Source: Morinoia aosen (Eukaryota > Arthropoda > Malacostraca > Amphipoda > Talitridae). Taken from it: a DNA stretch of 64,000 nucleotides. This document shows positions 1 to 11,826 of this stretch, one piece after another. The translations under genes and the position numbers were made by a program. Position 1 is the first letter of the stretch, and every line of letters begins with the position of its first letter. The stretch is from NCBI GenBank assembly GCA_030386875.1, contig CM059577.1:23571038-23635037 (forward strand), written 5' to 3'. The notes beneath the pieces are model-generated. The model was not told the origin of the DNA and made no database searches. It saw only the letters and a list, made by a program, of their open reading frames with translations.

Positions 1-897
1 ATGCAATCTATGTTGGGGATCCATATATCTAATTTATGAAGAATAACTTCTTCAGCAAGTACTACATTGAACTGTTTAGAAATCAATTGTGTAAGCAACC
101 TGACATAACAGACCCCTATGGTTTACTTAATATCAGAAAGTGCAGAGGCAAAGTCTGTCGGAGTTGCTGGGCGTAACGGTAGAGTCACTTCTTTTTGTCA
201 AATGAAAAACCCTGTGAAAGAATTGATTTATGTCACACTATGTGCAGTTAGGTTATATAAAAATATTTGATTTTAAAAGAAAAGTTGTGGTCCATTTTTT
301 ATCGTGAAAGCCTCAGAAAATGCTTCTGAACATGTTAAATTTGCTACATAGGTAAGTTGCCGACGTTTATTAGATCACGAGTTTGTAAAAAGACAGAAAA
401 TAACTTTGTGCGAATGAACTAATTCCCTGATGACGTTTTACTTGATGCTGCATCTATGACGCTCGAGATCGTAAGTTATATATGAAATTCTAATCTTTGT
501 ATTCACTAATCGATTAAAAAATCATGGTAATCATCTATGTTATACTATGTATAGCTGAGTTATCTACTCAGTGAAAATACATTTTTAATTTTCATTCCAT
601 TATTTTAAAAGTTTAGGATGATATGATTCAACTTTATTTACAAGGTAAGAACACCTTTTCATATTATAACTCCAAATTTTCAACTATATAAGGGGTTATG
701 GTAAAATTTTATCTACGCAATACGAAACACATTTTATAGTTTTAAATTAATATTTTAAACTGTTAATGAGACCATGATTACACTTCAATTCAATAAAAAC
801 ACGTTCAACAGTTTAAAAGTTCATATTTTTCATATATATATTTTTAAAAGTTCATGAGACCATCCATGATAAAATTGATTCGCGCAACGGCTCAAGA
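1..897. other. AT-rich non-coding stretch
   Basis: No open frame of note, no repeat unit and no recognisable transposon protein was seen here. The stretch is AT-rich intergenic or intronic DNA up to the first minisatellite. Confidence 0.6.
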
Positions 898-3702
898 TCT
901 GAAACTCAGAGGAGATGTGTGGAACTGAAACTTAGAGGAGTTGTGTGGAACTGAAACTCAGAGGAGATGTGTGGAACTGAAACTTAGAGGAGTTGTGTGG
1001 AACTGAAACTCAGAGGAGTTGTGTGGAACTGAAACTCAGAGCAGTTGTGTGGAACTGAAACTTAGAGGAGTTGTGTGGAACTGAAACTCAGAGGAGTTGT
1101 GTGGAACTGAAACTCAGAGGAGTTGTGTGGAACTGAAACTCAGAGGAGTTGTGTGGAACTGAAACTCAGAGGAGTTGTGTGGAACTGAAACTCAGAGGAG
1201 TTGTGTGGAACTGAAACTCAGAGGAGTTGTGTGGAACTGAAACTCAGAGGAGTTGTGTGGAACTGAAACTCAGAGGAGTTGTGTGGAACTGAAACTCAGA
1301 GCAGTTGTGTGGAACTGAAACTCAGAGGAGTTGTGTGGAACTGAAACTCAGAGGAGTTGTGTGGAACTGAAACTCAGAGCAGTTGTGTGGAACTGAAACT
1401 CAGAGCAGTTGTGTGGAACTGAAACTCAGAGCAGTTGTGTGGAACTGAAACTCAGAGGAGTTGTGTGGAACTGAAACTCAGAGGAGTTGTGTGGAACTGA
1501 AACTCAGAGGAGTTGTGTCGAACTGAAACTCAGAGGAGTTGTGTGGAACTGAAACTCAGAGCAGTTGTGTGGAACTGAAACTCAGAGGAGTTGTGTGGAA
1601 CTGAAACTCAGAGGAGTTGTGTGGAACTGAAACTCAGAGCAGTTGTGTGGAACTGAAACTCAGAGCAGTTGTGTGGAACTGAAACTCAGAACAGTTGTGT
1701 GGAACTGAAACTCAGAGGAGTTGTGTGGAACTGAAACTCAGAGGAGTTGTGTGGAACTGAAACTCAGAGGAGTTGTGTGGAACTGAAACTCAGAGGAGAT
1801 GTGTGGAACTGAAACTTAGAGGAGTTGTGTGGAACTGAAACTCAGAGGAGTTGTGTGGAACTGAAACTCAGAGGAGTTGTGTGGAACTGAAACTCAGAGG
1901 AGTTGTGTGGAACTGAAACTCAGAGAAGTTGTGTGGAACTGAAACTCAGAGGAGTTGTGTGGAACTGAAACTCAGAGGAGTTGTGTGGAACTGAAACTCA
2001 GAGCAGTTGTGTGGAACTGAAACTCAGAGGAGTTGTGTGGAACTGAAACTCAGAGGAGTTGTGTGGAACTGAAACTCAGAGGAGTTGTGTGGAACTGAAA
2101 CTCAGAGGAGTTGTGTGGAACTGAAACTCAGAGGAGTTGTGTGGACCTGAAACTCAGAGGAGTTGTGTGGAACTGAAACTCAGAGGAGTTGTGTGGAACT
2201 GAAACTCAGAGGAGTTGTGTGGAACTGAAACTCAGAGGAGTTGTGTGGAACTGAAACTCAGAGGAGTTGTGTGGAATTGAAACTCAGAGGAGTTGTGTGG
2301 AACTGAAACTCAGAGGAGTTGTGTGGAACTGAAACTCAGAGGAGTTGTGTGGAACTGAAACTCAGAGGAGTTGTGTGGAACTGAAACTCAGAGGAGTTGT
2401 GCGGAACTGAAACTCAGAGGAGTTGTGTGGAACTGAAACTCAGAGGAGTTGTGTGGAACTGAAACTCAGAGCAGTTGTGTGGAACTGAAACTCAGAGGAG
2501 TTGTGTGGAACTGAAACTCAGAGGAGTTGTGTGGAACTGAAACTCAGAGCAGTTGTGTGGAACTGAAACTCAGAGGAGTTGTGTGGAACTGAAACTCAGA
2601 GGAGTTGTGTGGAACTGAAACTCAGAGGAGTTGTGTGGAACTGAAACTCAGAGAAGATGTGTGGAACTGAAACTCAGAGCAGTTGTGTGGAACTAAAACT
2701 CAGAGGAGTTGTGTGGAACTGAAACTCAGAGGAGTTGTGTGGAACTGAAACTCAGAGGAGTTGTGTGAAACTGAAACTCAGAGGAGTTGTGTGGAACTGA
2801 AACTCAGAGGAGTTGTGTGGAACTGAAACTCAGAGGAGTTGTGTGGAACTGAAACTCAGAGGAGTTGTGTGGAACTGAATCTCAGAGGAGTTGTGTGGAA
2901 CTGAAACTCAGAGGAGTTGTGTGGAACTGAAACTCAGAGGAGTTGTGTGGAACTGAAACTCAGAGCAGTTGTGTGGAACTGAAACTCAGAGGAGTTGTGT
3001 GGAACTGAAACTCAGAGGATTTGTGTGGAACTGAAACTCAGAGCAGTTGTGTGGAACTGAAACTCAGAGCAGTTGTGTGGAACTGAAACTCAGAGGAGTT
3101 GTGTGGAACTGAAACTCAGAGGAGTTGTGTGGAACTGAAACTCAGAGGAGTTGTGTGGAACTGAAACTCAGAGGAGTTGTGTGGAACTGAAACTCAGAGG
3201 AGTTGTGTGGAACTGAAACTCAGAGGAGTTGTGTGGAACTGAAACTCAGAGGAGTTGTGTGGAACTGAAACTCAGAGGAGTTGTGTGGAACTGAAACTCA
3301 GAACAATTGTGTGGAACTGAAACTCAGAGGAGTTTTGTGAAACTGAAACTCAGAGGAGTTGTGTGGAACTGAAACTCAGAGCAGTTGTGTGGAACTGAAA
3401 CTCAGAGGAGTTGTGTGGAACTGAAACTCAGAGGAGTTGTGTGGAACTGAAACTCAGAGGAGTTGTATGGAACTGAAACTCAGAGGAGTTGTGCTGTCCT
3501 GAAACTCAGAGGAGTTGTATGGAACAGAAACTCAGAGGAGTTGTGCTGTCCTGAAACTCAGAGGAGTTGTATGGAACTGAAACTCAGAGGAGTTGTGTGG
3601 AACTGAAACTCAGAGGAGTTGTATGGAACTGAAACTCAGAGGAGTTGTGCTGTCCTGAAACTCAGAGGAGTTGTATGGAACAGAAACTCAGAGGAGTTGT
3701 GT
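898..3702. repeat. 26-bp minisatellite, about 108 copies
   Basis: A 26-bp unit with the core ACTGAAACTCAGAGGAG is repeated head to tail with very few substitutions. The commonest variant is GCAG for GGAG, scattered through the array; CTTAG for CTCAG and GAGATG for GAGTTG occur near the left edge. The last copies (about 3460-3700) diverge, with GTATGGAAC and GTGCTGTCC variants. Because 26 is not a multiple of 3, no long protein is encoded. The low divergence suggests recent expansion or ongoing homogenisation. Confidence 0.97.
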
Positions 3703-3807
3703 GTACTGTGGAACGTGGGCTGTGTGGGGAGGGAATCTTGTCGTCTGAAACTATTATCGGAATCATGTGCCATCGTTGATGGAACTTGTGTAAACTTATA
3801 CTCGTGC

Positions 3808-5440
3808 TCAGTTTATGAAAACAAAATTTAAATTTACCAGTATCCAGTTTATGAAAACAAAATTTAAATTGACCAGTATCCAGTTTATGAAAACAAAATT
3901 TTAATTTACCTTTATCCAGTTTATGAAAACAAAATTTAAATTTACCTGTATCCAGTTTATGCAAACAAAATTTAAATTTACCTGTATCCAGTTTATGAAA
4001 ACAAAATTTAAATTTACCTGTATCCAGTTTATGAAAACAAAATTTTAATTTACCTTTATCCAGTTTATGAAAACAAAATTTTAATTTACCTTTATCCAGT
4101 TTATGAAAACAAAATTTAAATTTACCTGTATCCAGTTTATGAAAACAAAATTTTAATTTACCTTTATCCAGTTTATGAAAACAAAATTTAAATTTACCAG
4201 TATCCAGTTTATGAAAACAAAATTTAAATTTACCAGTATCCAGTTTATAAAAACAAAATTTAAATTTACCAGTATCCAGCTTATGAAAACAAAATTTAAA
4301 TTTACCAGTATCCAGTTCATGAAAACAAAATTTAAATTTACCAGTATCCAGTTTATGAAAACAAAATTTAAATTTACCAGTATCCAGTTTATGAAAACAA
4401 AATTTAAATTTACCTGTATCCAGTTTATGAAAACAAAATTTAAATTTACCTGTATCCAATTTATGAAAACAAAATTTAAATTTACCTGTATCCAGTTTAT
4501 GAAAACAAAATGTAAATTTACCTGTATCCAGTTTATGAAAACAAAATTTAAATTTACCTGTATCCAGCTTATGAAAACAAAATTTAAATTTACCTGTATT
4601 CAGTTTATGAAAACAAAATTTAAATTTACCTGTATCCAGTTTATGAAAACAAAATTTAAATTTACCTGTATCCAGTTTATGAAAACAAAATTTAAATTTA
4701 CCAGTATCAAGTTTATGAAAACAAAATTTAAATTTACCAGTATCCAGTTTATGAAAACAAAATTTAAATTTACCAGTATCCAGCTTATGAAAACAAAATT
4801 TAAATTTACCTGTATCCAGTTTATGAAAACAAAATTTAAATTTACCAGTATCCAGTTTATGAAAACAAAATTTATATTTACCAGTATCCAGTTTATGAAA
4901 ACAAAATATAAATTTACCTGTATCCAGTTTATGAAAACAAAATTTAAATTTACCAGTATCCAGTTTATGAAAACAAAATTTAAATTTATCGGTGTCCACT
5001 TAATGAAAACAAAATTTAAATATACCGGTGTCCAGTTTGTGAAAACAAAATTTAAATATATGGGTGTCCAGCTTACGAAAACAAAATTTAAATTTACCAG
5101 TATCCAGTTTATGAAAATAAAATTTAAATTTACCTGTATCCAGTTTATGAAAACAAAATTTAAATTTACCTGTATCCAGTTTATGAAAACAAAATTTAAA
5201 TTTACCAGTATCCAGTTTATGAAAATAAAATTTAAATTTACCGGATTCGAGTTTATAAAGAAAAAATTCAAATTTACGGATGTTAAGTTTATGAATATCA
5301 AATTTAATTATACCGGTGTCTAGTTTATAAAGATAATATTTAAATTTACCGGTGTCTAGCTTATGAAGACAAAATTTAATTATATCGATCTGTCAAGTTT
5401 ATGAAAACAAAATTTAATTTTGCCGGCCCTAATTTATAAG
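3808..5440. repeat. 36-bp minisatellite, about 45 copies, open on both strands
   Basis: The 36-bp unit contains ATGAAAACAAAATTTAAATT followed by a TACCAGTATCCAG-type segment. Since 36 is a multiple of 3, frames stay open. The plus strand reads a 12-residue peptide repeat MKTKFKFTSIQF, and the minus strand reads HKLDTGKFKFCF. I see no signal peptide, no splice sites and no domain, and both strands are open equally well, so I read this as non-coding repeat. Copies at the left edge carry a TTTTAATTT variant with stops; copies after about 5220 decay gradually. A spacer of only about 105 bp separates it from the 26-bp array. Confidence 0.95.
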
Positions 5441-6524
5441 AAAAGATTTCTCACCACCCAAAAAGGAATTATGTAGTCGTTGCTTTTCTATGCTTATAGA
5501 GTAGGAGATCTCATTAGGATTTTCTAATCGGGTGTAGTTAGTAACTAATACGTTTCATACCGAATGAAGTTATTTTCTGTTGGGATTGAGCATATACTAA
5601 TTTCACACCTAGAAAATACATTTCAAAATATTTGAAACCTGAACTACTTTCTTATATATTATTGTTAAATATATCATCTTTATTCATGGTAATTTCTGTG
5701 ATAACACACAGTGAAGCCTTTCTTAAGCGATAGCAAGCAGTACAGGTTGACAAACGAAGCTGGTTTTCATGTGCCAATTTGCATTTTTAAATAATTGTTA
5801 TCAATATATGCTACGATATAACTTGTGTATTTGTTTAGAAATAACATATATTTACTGTAAGTCAGAAAATACCTGGAGTGACAAATTAACAGGTTACGAA
5901 TATAAAACAGCTAATACTTTTATAACGGATTTGGACACAGAGAAAAATTTTCCATCCGTTACGTTAAATAATTCTACATATGAATGTGTCCTAGAATGTA
6001 AGTTCACTTGGACTAACTCACTCTGCGTAACTTACCCACGACGATGTGAATATTTTGAGAATCAGTTCGCCGAATAACATTGGGACAGCTGTATCAATGC
6101 TCAGTCCGGCACCCATCATGGTATGGGGTGCTGATAGCAAATGCTAAAACAATTTAAACAATTTATTTACCCCAAGCGATACTTCAGTAGATTGTTTCTC
6201 AAGGCTATTACAATAGACACATTTAAGTATAGCTACTTGTGGGCACAAATTAGTTCAGCAATTTTTAGGTTGCCAGGTTCATCAACGCTATTTTAAGGTG
6301 TACAGTTATGTTTAAATTAATTCACTTAACCTAGTTGTGCACTAGACTTATCAATGTATTGTTTGCTCAAGATTGTATTCATAATTTGACAATAATAATT
6401 AGAATGGGCTAGATGAGAACAGTATGTTCTAGAAAAAACATTAGATCACACTCAAGATCTACGTTACTACTCATAATAATATTACCCTATCAAGATGAAT
6501 CAAATGGCAGAAAAGATTGGACTT
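5441..6524. other. AT-rich non-coding stretch with one small unassigned ORF
   Basis: The longest open frame is 5769-6077 plus, 102 residues and rich in cysteine, with no recognisable domain or signal peptide. It may be chance. Nothing else was supported. Confidence 0.4.
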
Positions 6525-6529
6525 GATTA

Positions 6530-8380
6530 CCTTATGTGATTAATATTACGATAGAAATAGGGACTTATTCTTTTTGAACGCTTTATAAGGACTTTTTTAC
6601 GGATCTCAGCAGGGATCGAATTCTAAGTCTTGGTTCCAATAGAGGATACAGCGTTGTAACAGCGCTTTTGAATAATAAGGGGGTATGAAGTTACTTCTAA
6701 TTTGGGTTATACGATCATGATGATCAATTTGGGCACTTTATAATTGTTCAAGGTCTTTGTCACCCTCATTAATCAGTGTTTTATATCAGAAATTACTAAT
6801 GGAGGCCTGTAGAGTTCCTAAAGATTAAGTATTTTTAAACCATTGAATTAATTATTCGAGCGACCATTATATTCTAATTTTCTTGCCGTATATATATAGT
6901 GGCTCATTTTGGGGGTGCGATGAGTAAGTTTGTTTAATTTTTATCAGTTCCGTCTTATGCTTTCTATTCCGAATAGTAAATATGGTGAAATGAGCGTTCG
7001 ATGGCGCATTTTCAACGCTTTTTAGGTAATACATTTTTAATTTCATTGAAAATTCCTACGGATTTTGATAATTTATTTCTGATATGTACAATATACTCTT
7101 TTAAGATCAGATGTTCATTAATTATAATTCCCAGGAACTTATAGGAGTTAATTTCATCAATTTCATCATCAATATCTCCAATCTTAATGCGTGGAAGAGA
7201 TGCATTCCGTTTATAAGAGAAAATAAAATATTTTATCTTATCGATATTGAGGCTTATCATATTAGGTTTGAACTACACTGAAACCTTTTATTCATACTCT
7301 CTTAATTCATACTCTCTGTTATTAGAATGGGATTTTCATTAAGAAGAGCTATAGAAAGCGTGCTGTCGTCATCAAAAGGTATGAATTTGAAAAATGAAGT
7401 AGATTTAACTCTGTCATCGATAAAGATAAATAATACGAGAGGCCCAAGGATAGATCCTTGTGGTATTCTATGGCTAGTTGTTAATAGCTCCGATAGTGCG
7501 TTGTCAATGGCAACGTATTGGTTTCGATTTGTATTTGATCATAAGCAAATCCTATAATGTCATAAAAGTAGGGTTTTGAAAGTATAATGTTATTGTCTAA
7601 GCAATCGAATGTTTTTCGGAAGTCAAGAAACACGGAGCAAACAAGCGTTTATTCATCTATCCTGGAATAAAGGTATTGTAATGGATTTAATACAGCCTAT
7701 ATTATAAAAATTTTTAGAACGAAAGCCTTATAGTTTGTCATTGAGAAATGATTTGTGTTGAAAATATGAATATACAATTTTCCCGAATAATTCGCCAATA
7801 TTTACTACCTGAATTTCACAAATACTTCCGATTATAACTGGTAGTACAAAGACAGCTCTATATTTCTTACCACAAGTTTTATCAGCATTTTTAAAATAGG
7901 GGTTACTCTGACAATTTAGGAGAGTTCGGGAAAAAAACTAAGAAAAACCATTGGTTTTAATTTTGGATTTGAACGGTGCTATTATATCAGCTAAAGCTTT
8001 AAGTACTTTATACGAGAACGATTTTAATCCACTTTATTCACTTTTCAAGTTGTTTATGCACGCAATTGCGTCGGAGAAGTTAGTAGGCGTAAAGAAGAAA
8101 AAGTTGAGCTCTCGGAAATGATTTGTGTATTCATCGTGGCCAGTAAGCTTACTCAAAATAACGACAGCTATTTTTTCATCTCTTTTCTAAAAAGTTGTTA
8201 AACACACTTGCAATATCTTTATTTTCGTTATATTTTACATTATCTTGAACAATGAACTCAACTCTTTTCGAAACACTATTATTCGGCTTGTAGAAAGAAT
8301 TAAGAAAACGCCAGGTTTTATTACTATCAGTTTCAAATTGAATGAATTTGAGAGTAAAGTAGTTTTTCAGTATTCTGGTT
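6530..8380 (-). pseudogene. LINE reverse transcriptase domain remnant
   Basis: Minus-strand reading gives the linker TWRFLNSFYKPNN followed by IASVFNNFL (about 8200-8320). RT motif A is FLDFRKTFD (about 7604-7630). Motif B is RIPQGSILGP (about 7440-7475). Motif C is FDDD (about 7366-7380), where active LINEs have FADD or YADD, so the alanine is substituted. Then come NSYKFLGI (about 7120-7145), ISPYLLFGIES (about 6965-6995) and a C-terminal NSIPAEIR (about 6600-6620) in which the preceding conserved Trp is a TAG stop. Stops and frameshifts separate the pieces. The RT would copy the element's RNA at the nicked target. Confidence 0.92.
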
Positions 8381-8759
8381 TATTTGTCATATAATTCTGG
8401 AATCTGTTATACATTTCTTTAGATATTCTCCTTTCTTAGAATAGAGCCAGGTACGCTTGAAGTTTCTTTATATTCTTCATATTGATCACGATGTCTTCTG
8501 TAATACACGGCTTTTGTCTATTTTTTGGCAGAATTGTATGAGTAATGATGGTACAACACTTATTATATGGAGTCATCATAATTTCAGGTAACTTTAGTAT
8601 TGCTTCATCACTGTGTGTGGCATTATTGTCCCGTTGATAAATGTTCAATATTGACATTAATTCTTCTAAAAACAATTAGCAATGTTTGAAAATTAAATTC
8701 ATTTAAGCAACAATAAGACTAAGTATCAGTCTGTGGCTTGGTACTAGTAATAAAGACAT

Positions 8760-9515
8760 TTTTCTTAATACGAAATACCTGAAAATGGTCAGATCAGTCG
8801 GACGTTATTATTCCGTAAGAAAATGAATTAGATCTATCATGAAGATATCAAGTAGCGTAGTTGATGATTAGAAGAAAAGATTTCGACTGAAAAGCATTAA
8901 TAAAATTTGAGATTTGTTGGCAGCTTTCATGTTTTAGAAGATCGTAGTTCAAGTCACTTTACGTTGTTTTATCACTGTATAAAAACTTGTTAATATGTGA
9001 CCTAATGCTATGGAGTTCACTCAGGAAAGATACCGGCATGCTGTTGGAGGCCTATACACAGTTTCAATTATTACTCGTTTACCGCTTGTCGTCAGTTCTA
9101 TGGATAATGTTTGTATCCGGTCATGATTTATAGTTGCATTTGCAACGATTCTCGAAGCTTTGTGTTTAGATACGTCCGCACTCACGCCTCCGCCCTGTTT
9201 ACCATTATTACGTAGTGAATGGTGGCTGAAATGTTTTTGCATTTGAATTGTACCTTCAGATGAATCATCTATTCAACTTCCGGTGAAGCTAATTACGTCT
9301 AAGTTACAACTTAGCTTAGCGATGGTTCAAGTTATTTCATCTATTTTTGGATAGAGTGACCTACAGTTCCAACGCAAAAGCGAAAAATCATTGCATCTTA
9401 TTCCCATTGATTCACTGAATTTTTGAATATTAATATGTTCACAATTTCTTGACTCATTTAGATTTTGAAGCAATACATTCCACTGATTAAGATCTGTGTC
9501 AAAACCATCAAACAT
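8760..9515 (-). pseudogene. LINE endonuclease domain remnant
   Basis: This is the N-terminal part of the LINE ORF2, which in an active element nicks target DNA. In order on the minus strand: FSLLRWNCRSLYPKIDEI near 9340-9400, with the Asn of the WNCRSL segment where EN domains carry a catalytic Asn; GKQGGGVSADV near 9180; IIETVYRPP near 9045; SDLNYDLLKHES near 8920-8960, matching the usual GDFN-D-L motif with Gly and Phe replaced; and IITSD-SDHFQVF at 8770-8815, the usual SDHFP-type end, with a stop between the two SD pairs. Several frames are needed to follow the domain, which shows frameshift decay. Confidence 0.85.
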
Positions 9516-9540
9516 AGCAACATGATCAGCCTTTAAAGTA

Positions 9541-10200
9541 AACTATCAAAAAAGTATACGATGTAGGAGTGAAAAATATTACAAGTCAATGGTAAATAAT
9601 AAAAAATACTACTAAAAGACACAAAGACAAAATTTAAAAAGGATCATCATAAAAGTTAAAATTAAAAGGTAAAAAATCTCACAGATATGATCAGCCTTCC
9701 ATCTAGAGTAATTTCATCAAGAGAACACACACTCAGTCCTTGAGTGAAAACAATGGGGTACATAAATTGCTCATAGTGTAGTTACAAGAGCTGACACACA
9801 CCAAATAATGTCCGCACACAACACAAAAGCAGTAACAAAATACCAAAATGACGGTGGAATGATATTTAACATAAAGACCTTGAATACCTAATTTATTCTT
9901 GTATGTAGTAACATAGGTGCGACGCGGATAAGAACCTAATCAGCTAACGTAAAAAGAGCGTTATGAAAACCATCAAATGAGGAGTTGTAGAAGCTGCTAC
10001 GATAGGCGGAGCAAATTTAAATGAACGTAAATTGCACATAAAAAATTATAACGATTTATTTGAAGGAAATCAAACTGCTATACCTGACATGAATGTCTTA
10101 AGTGTGTAGCTGCATTTTCTATAGAAAATGTAACAAATTCTGATACATATTTAAACCGCTCATGAATAATGTAGAAAGGTGACAATACAAAATGATCTTG
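9541..10200. other. AT-rich non-coding stretch
   Basis: This lies just upstream of the LINE ORF2 in that element's orientation and may include its 5' region. I see no gene or repeat. Confidence 0.4.
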
Positions 10201-11378
10201 GTGAGGTGCACTGATAGCCACTATCATCATCATCGTGTGTTGCGTTGATGGCCAACATCATCATAGTGCATTGTGCTGATAGCCAATATCATCATGGTGT
10301 GATGTGCTGATAGCCAATATCACCATGGTGTGGTGTGCTGATAGCCAATATCATCATGGTGTGATGTGCTGATAGCCAATATCATCATGGTGTGGTGTGC
10401 TGATAGCCAATATCACCATGGTGTGGTGTGCTGATAGCCAATATCATCATGGTGTGATGTGCTGATAGCCAATATCACCATGGTGTGGTGTGCTGATAGC
10501 CAATATCATCATGGTGTGATGTGCTGATAGCCAATATCATCATGGTGTGGTGTGCTGATAGCCAATATCATCATGGTGTGGTGTGCTGATAGCCAATATT
10601 ATCAAAGAGTGGTGCGCTGAAAGCCAATATCATCATGGTGTGGTGTGCTGATAGCCAATATTATCAAAGAGTGGTGCGCTGATAGCCAATATCATCATGG
10701 TGTGGTGTGCTGATAGCCAATATCATCAAGGTGTGGTGTGCTGATAGCCAATATTATCAAAGAGTGGTGCGCTGATAGCCAATATCATCAAGGTGTGGTG
10801 TGCTGATAGCCAATATTATCAAAGAGTGGTGCGCTGATAGCCAATTTCACCATGGTGTGGTGTGCTGATAGCCAATATTATCAAAGATTGGTGCGCTGAT
10901 AACCAATATCATCATGGTGTGGTGTGCTGATAGCCAATATCATCATGGTGTGGTGTGCTGATAGCCAATATTATCAAAGAGTGGTGCGCTGATAGCCAAT
11001 TTCACCATGGTGTGGTGTGCTGATAGCCAATATTATCAAAGATTGGTGCGCTGATAACCAATATCATCATGGTGTGGTGTGCTGATAGCCAATATCATCA
11101 TGGTGTGATGTGCTGATAGCCAATATCATCATGGTGTGATGTGCTGATAGCCAATATTATCAAAGAGTGGTGCGCTGATAGCCAATATAATCATGGTGTG
11201 ATGTGCTGATAGCCAATGTCATCATGGTGTAGTGTGCTGATAGCCAATATTATCAAAGAGTGGTGCGCTGATAGCCAATATTATCAAAGAGTGGTGCGCT
11301 GATAGCCAATGTCATCATGGTGTAGTGTGCTGATAGCCAATATTATCAAAGAGTGGTGCGCTGATAGCCATATCATCA
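10201..11378. repeat. 31-bp minisatellite, about 38 copies of two unit types
   Basis: The unit has the core GTGCTGATAGCCAATATCAT. Two main types are interspersed: one continues CATGGTGTGGT, the other TATTATCAAAGAGTGGTGC. The left half (10260-10590) is nearly pure first type; from about 10600 the two alternate in runs. The first two units near 10205-10260 are diverged. Mixed type order indicates duplication of multi-unit blocks rather than single units. Confidence 0.95.
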
Positions 11379-11586
11379 TGGACACCTGCAATGGTCCAGT
11401 GGTATTAACAAAACCTTCGCTCGAAGCTTTTGGATATCCGCTACTTCTCTTTCTATGGCTTAAGATGACCGCTCTGGGGCTTAGGTGCGCCAGCTTACGG
11501 CGATCGAAATGAAGAAATCAAAATTACGCGTTTTGGCCTATGTAGGCTTAGTGTTGGATTTATTTATATTCTCGTTTAGAAGTTAA

Positions 11587-11768
11587 GCGACCCATAGACG
11601 ATCAATTTAATTGTCAATATCATTGACTCAATATATTGGTGAAATTTTTTTTGCCCACAAGATCAATTAGTTGACGGTCATCAATCAAGCCCACAGACGA
11701 TCAATTAAATTGTCAATATTCATTATTGTCAATTATATTGACAATGAAATTGATCGTCTATGGGCCGC
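11587..11768. mobile_element. 182-bp inverted-repeat (MITE-like) element
   Basis: The left 41 bp (11587-11627) and the right 41 bp (11728-11768) are inverted copies differing at 3 positions; the core is CCCATAGACGATCAATTT. A third partial copy of the same arm lies inside (from about 11689, plus orientation), so the inner arm and the right arm form a tighter hairpin. There is no coding capacity. Flanks AGTTAA (left) and TTTAGG (right) do not give a clear target-site duplication. Size and structure fit a non-autonomous DNA transposon. Confidence 0.8.
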
Positions 11769-11826
11769 TTTAGGGTGGTTGTTTTGCTCAGGACTTATGG
11801 AGCTCAGATATGGTTGTTTGGATCAA

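Larger units (their letters stand above)
6525..9540 (-). mobile_element. Decayed non-LTR retrotransposon (LINE), ORF2 nearly full length
   Basis: Read on the minus strand, fragments in consecutive order reconstruct the domain order of a LINE ORF2: apurinic endonuclease, linker, reverse transcriptase, then the C-terminal thumb and tail. The fragments are interrupted by many stops and frameshifts, so the copy is dead. Recognisable landmarks run from about 9400 (FSLLRWNCRSLYPK) to about 6605 (NSIPAEIR). The length of about 3.0 kb is normal for ORF2 of a CR1/Jockey-type element. I cannot fix the clade. No ORF1, poly-A tail or target-site duplication was identified. Confidence 0.9.

Noticed and set aside
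3808-5440. CRISPR-like look of regularly repeated 36-bp units
   Set aside because: There are no unique spacers between units and no cas genes, and the genome is eukaryotic.
5769-6077. 102-residue plus-strand frame as a gene
   Set aside because: No signal peptide, domain, or splice context; length is possible by chance in AT-rich DNA.
6085-6130. Short PAPIMVWGAD-like reading resembling Tc1-type transposase MVWG motif
   Set aside because: Only about ten residues match and nothing around continues the domain.
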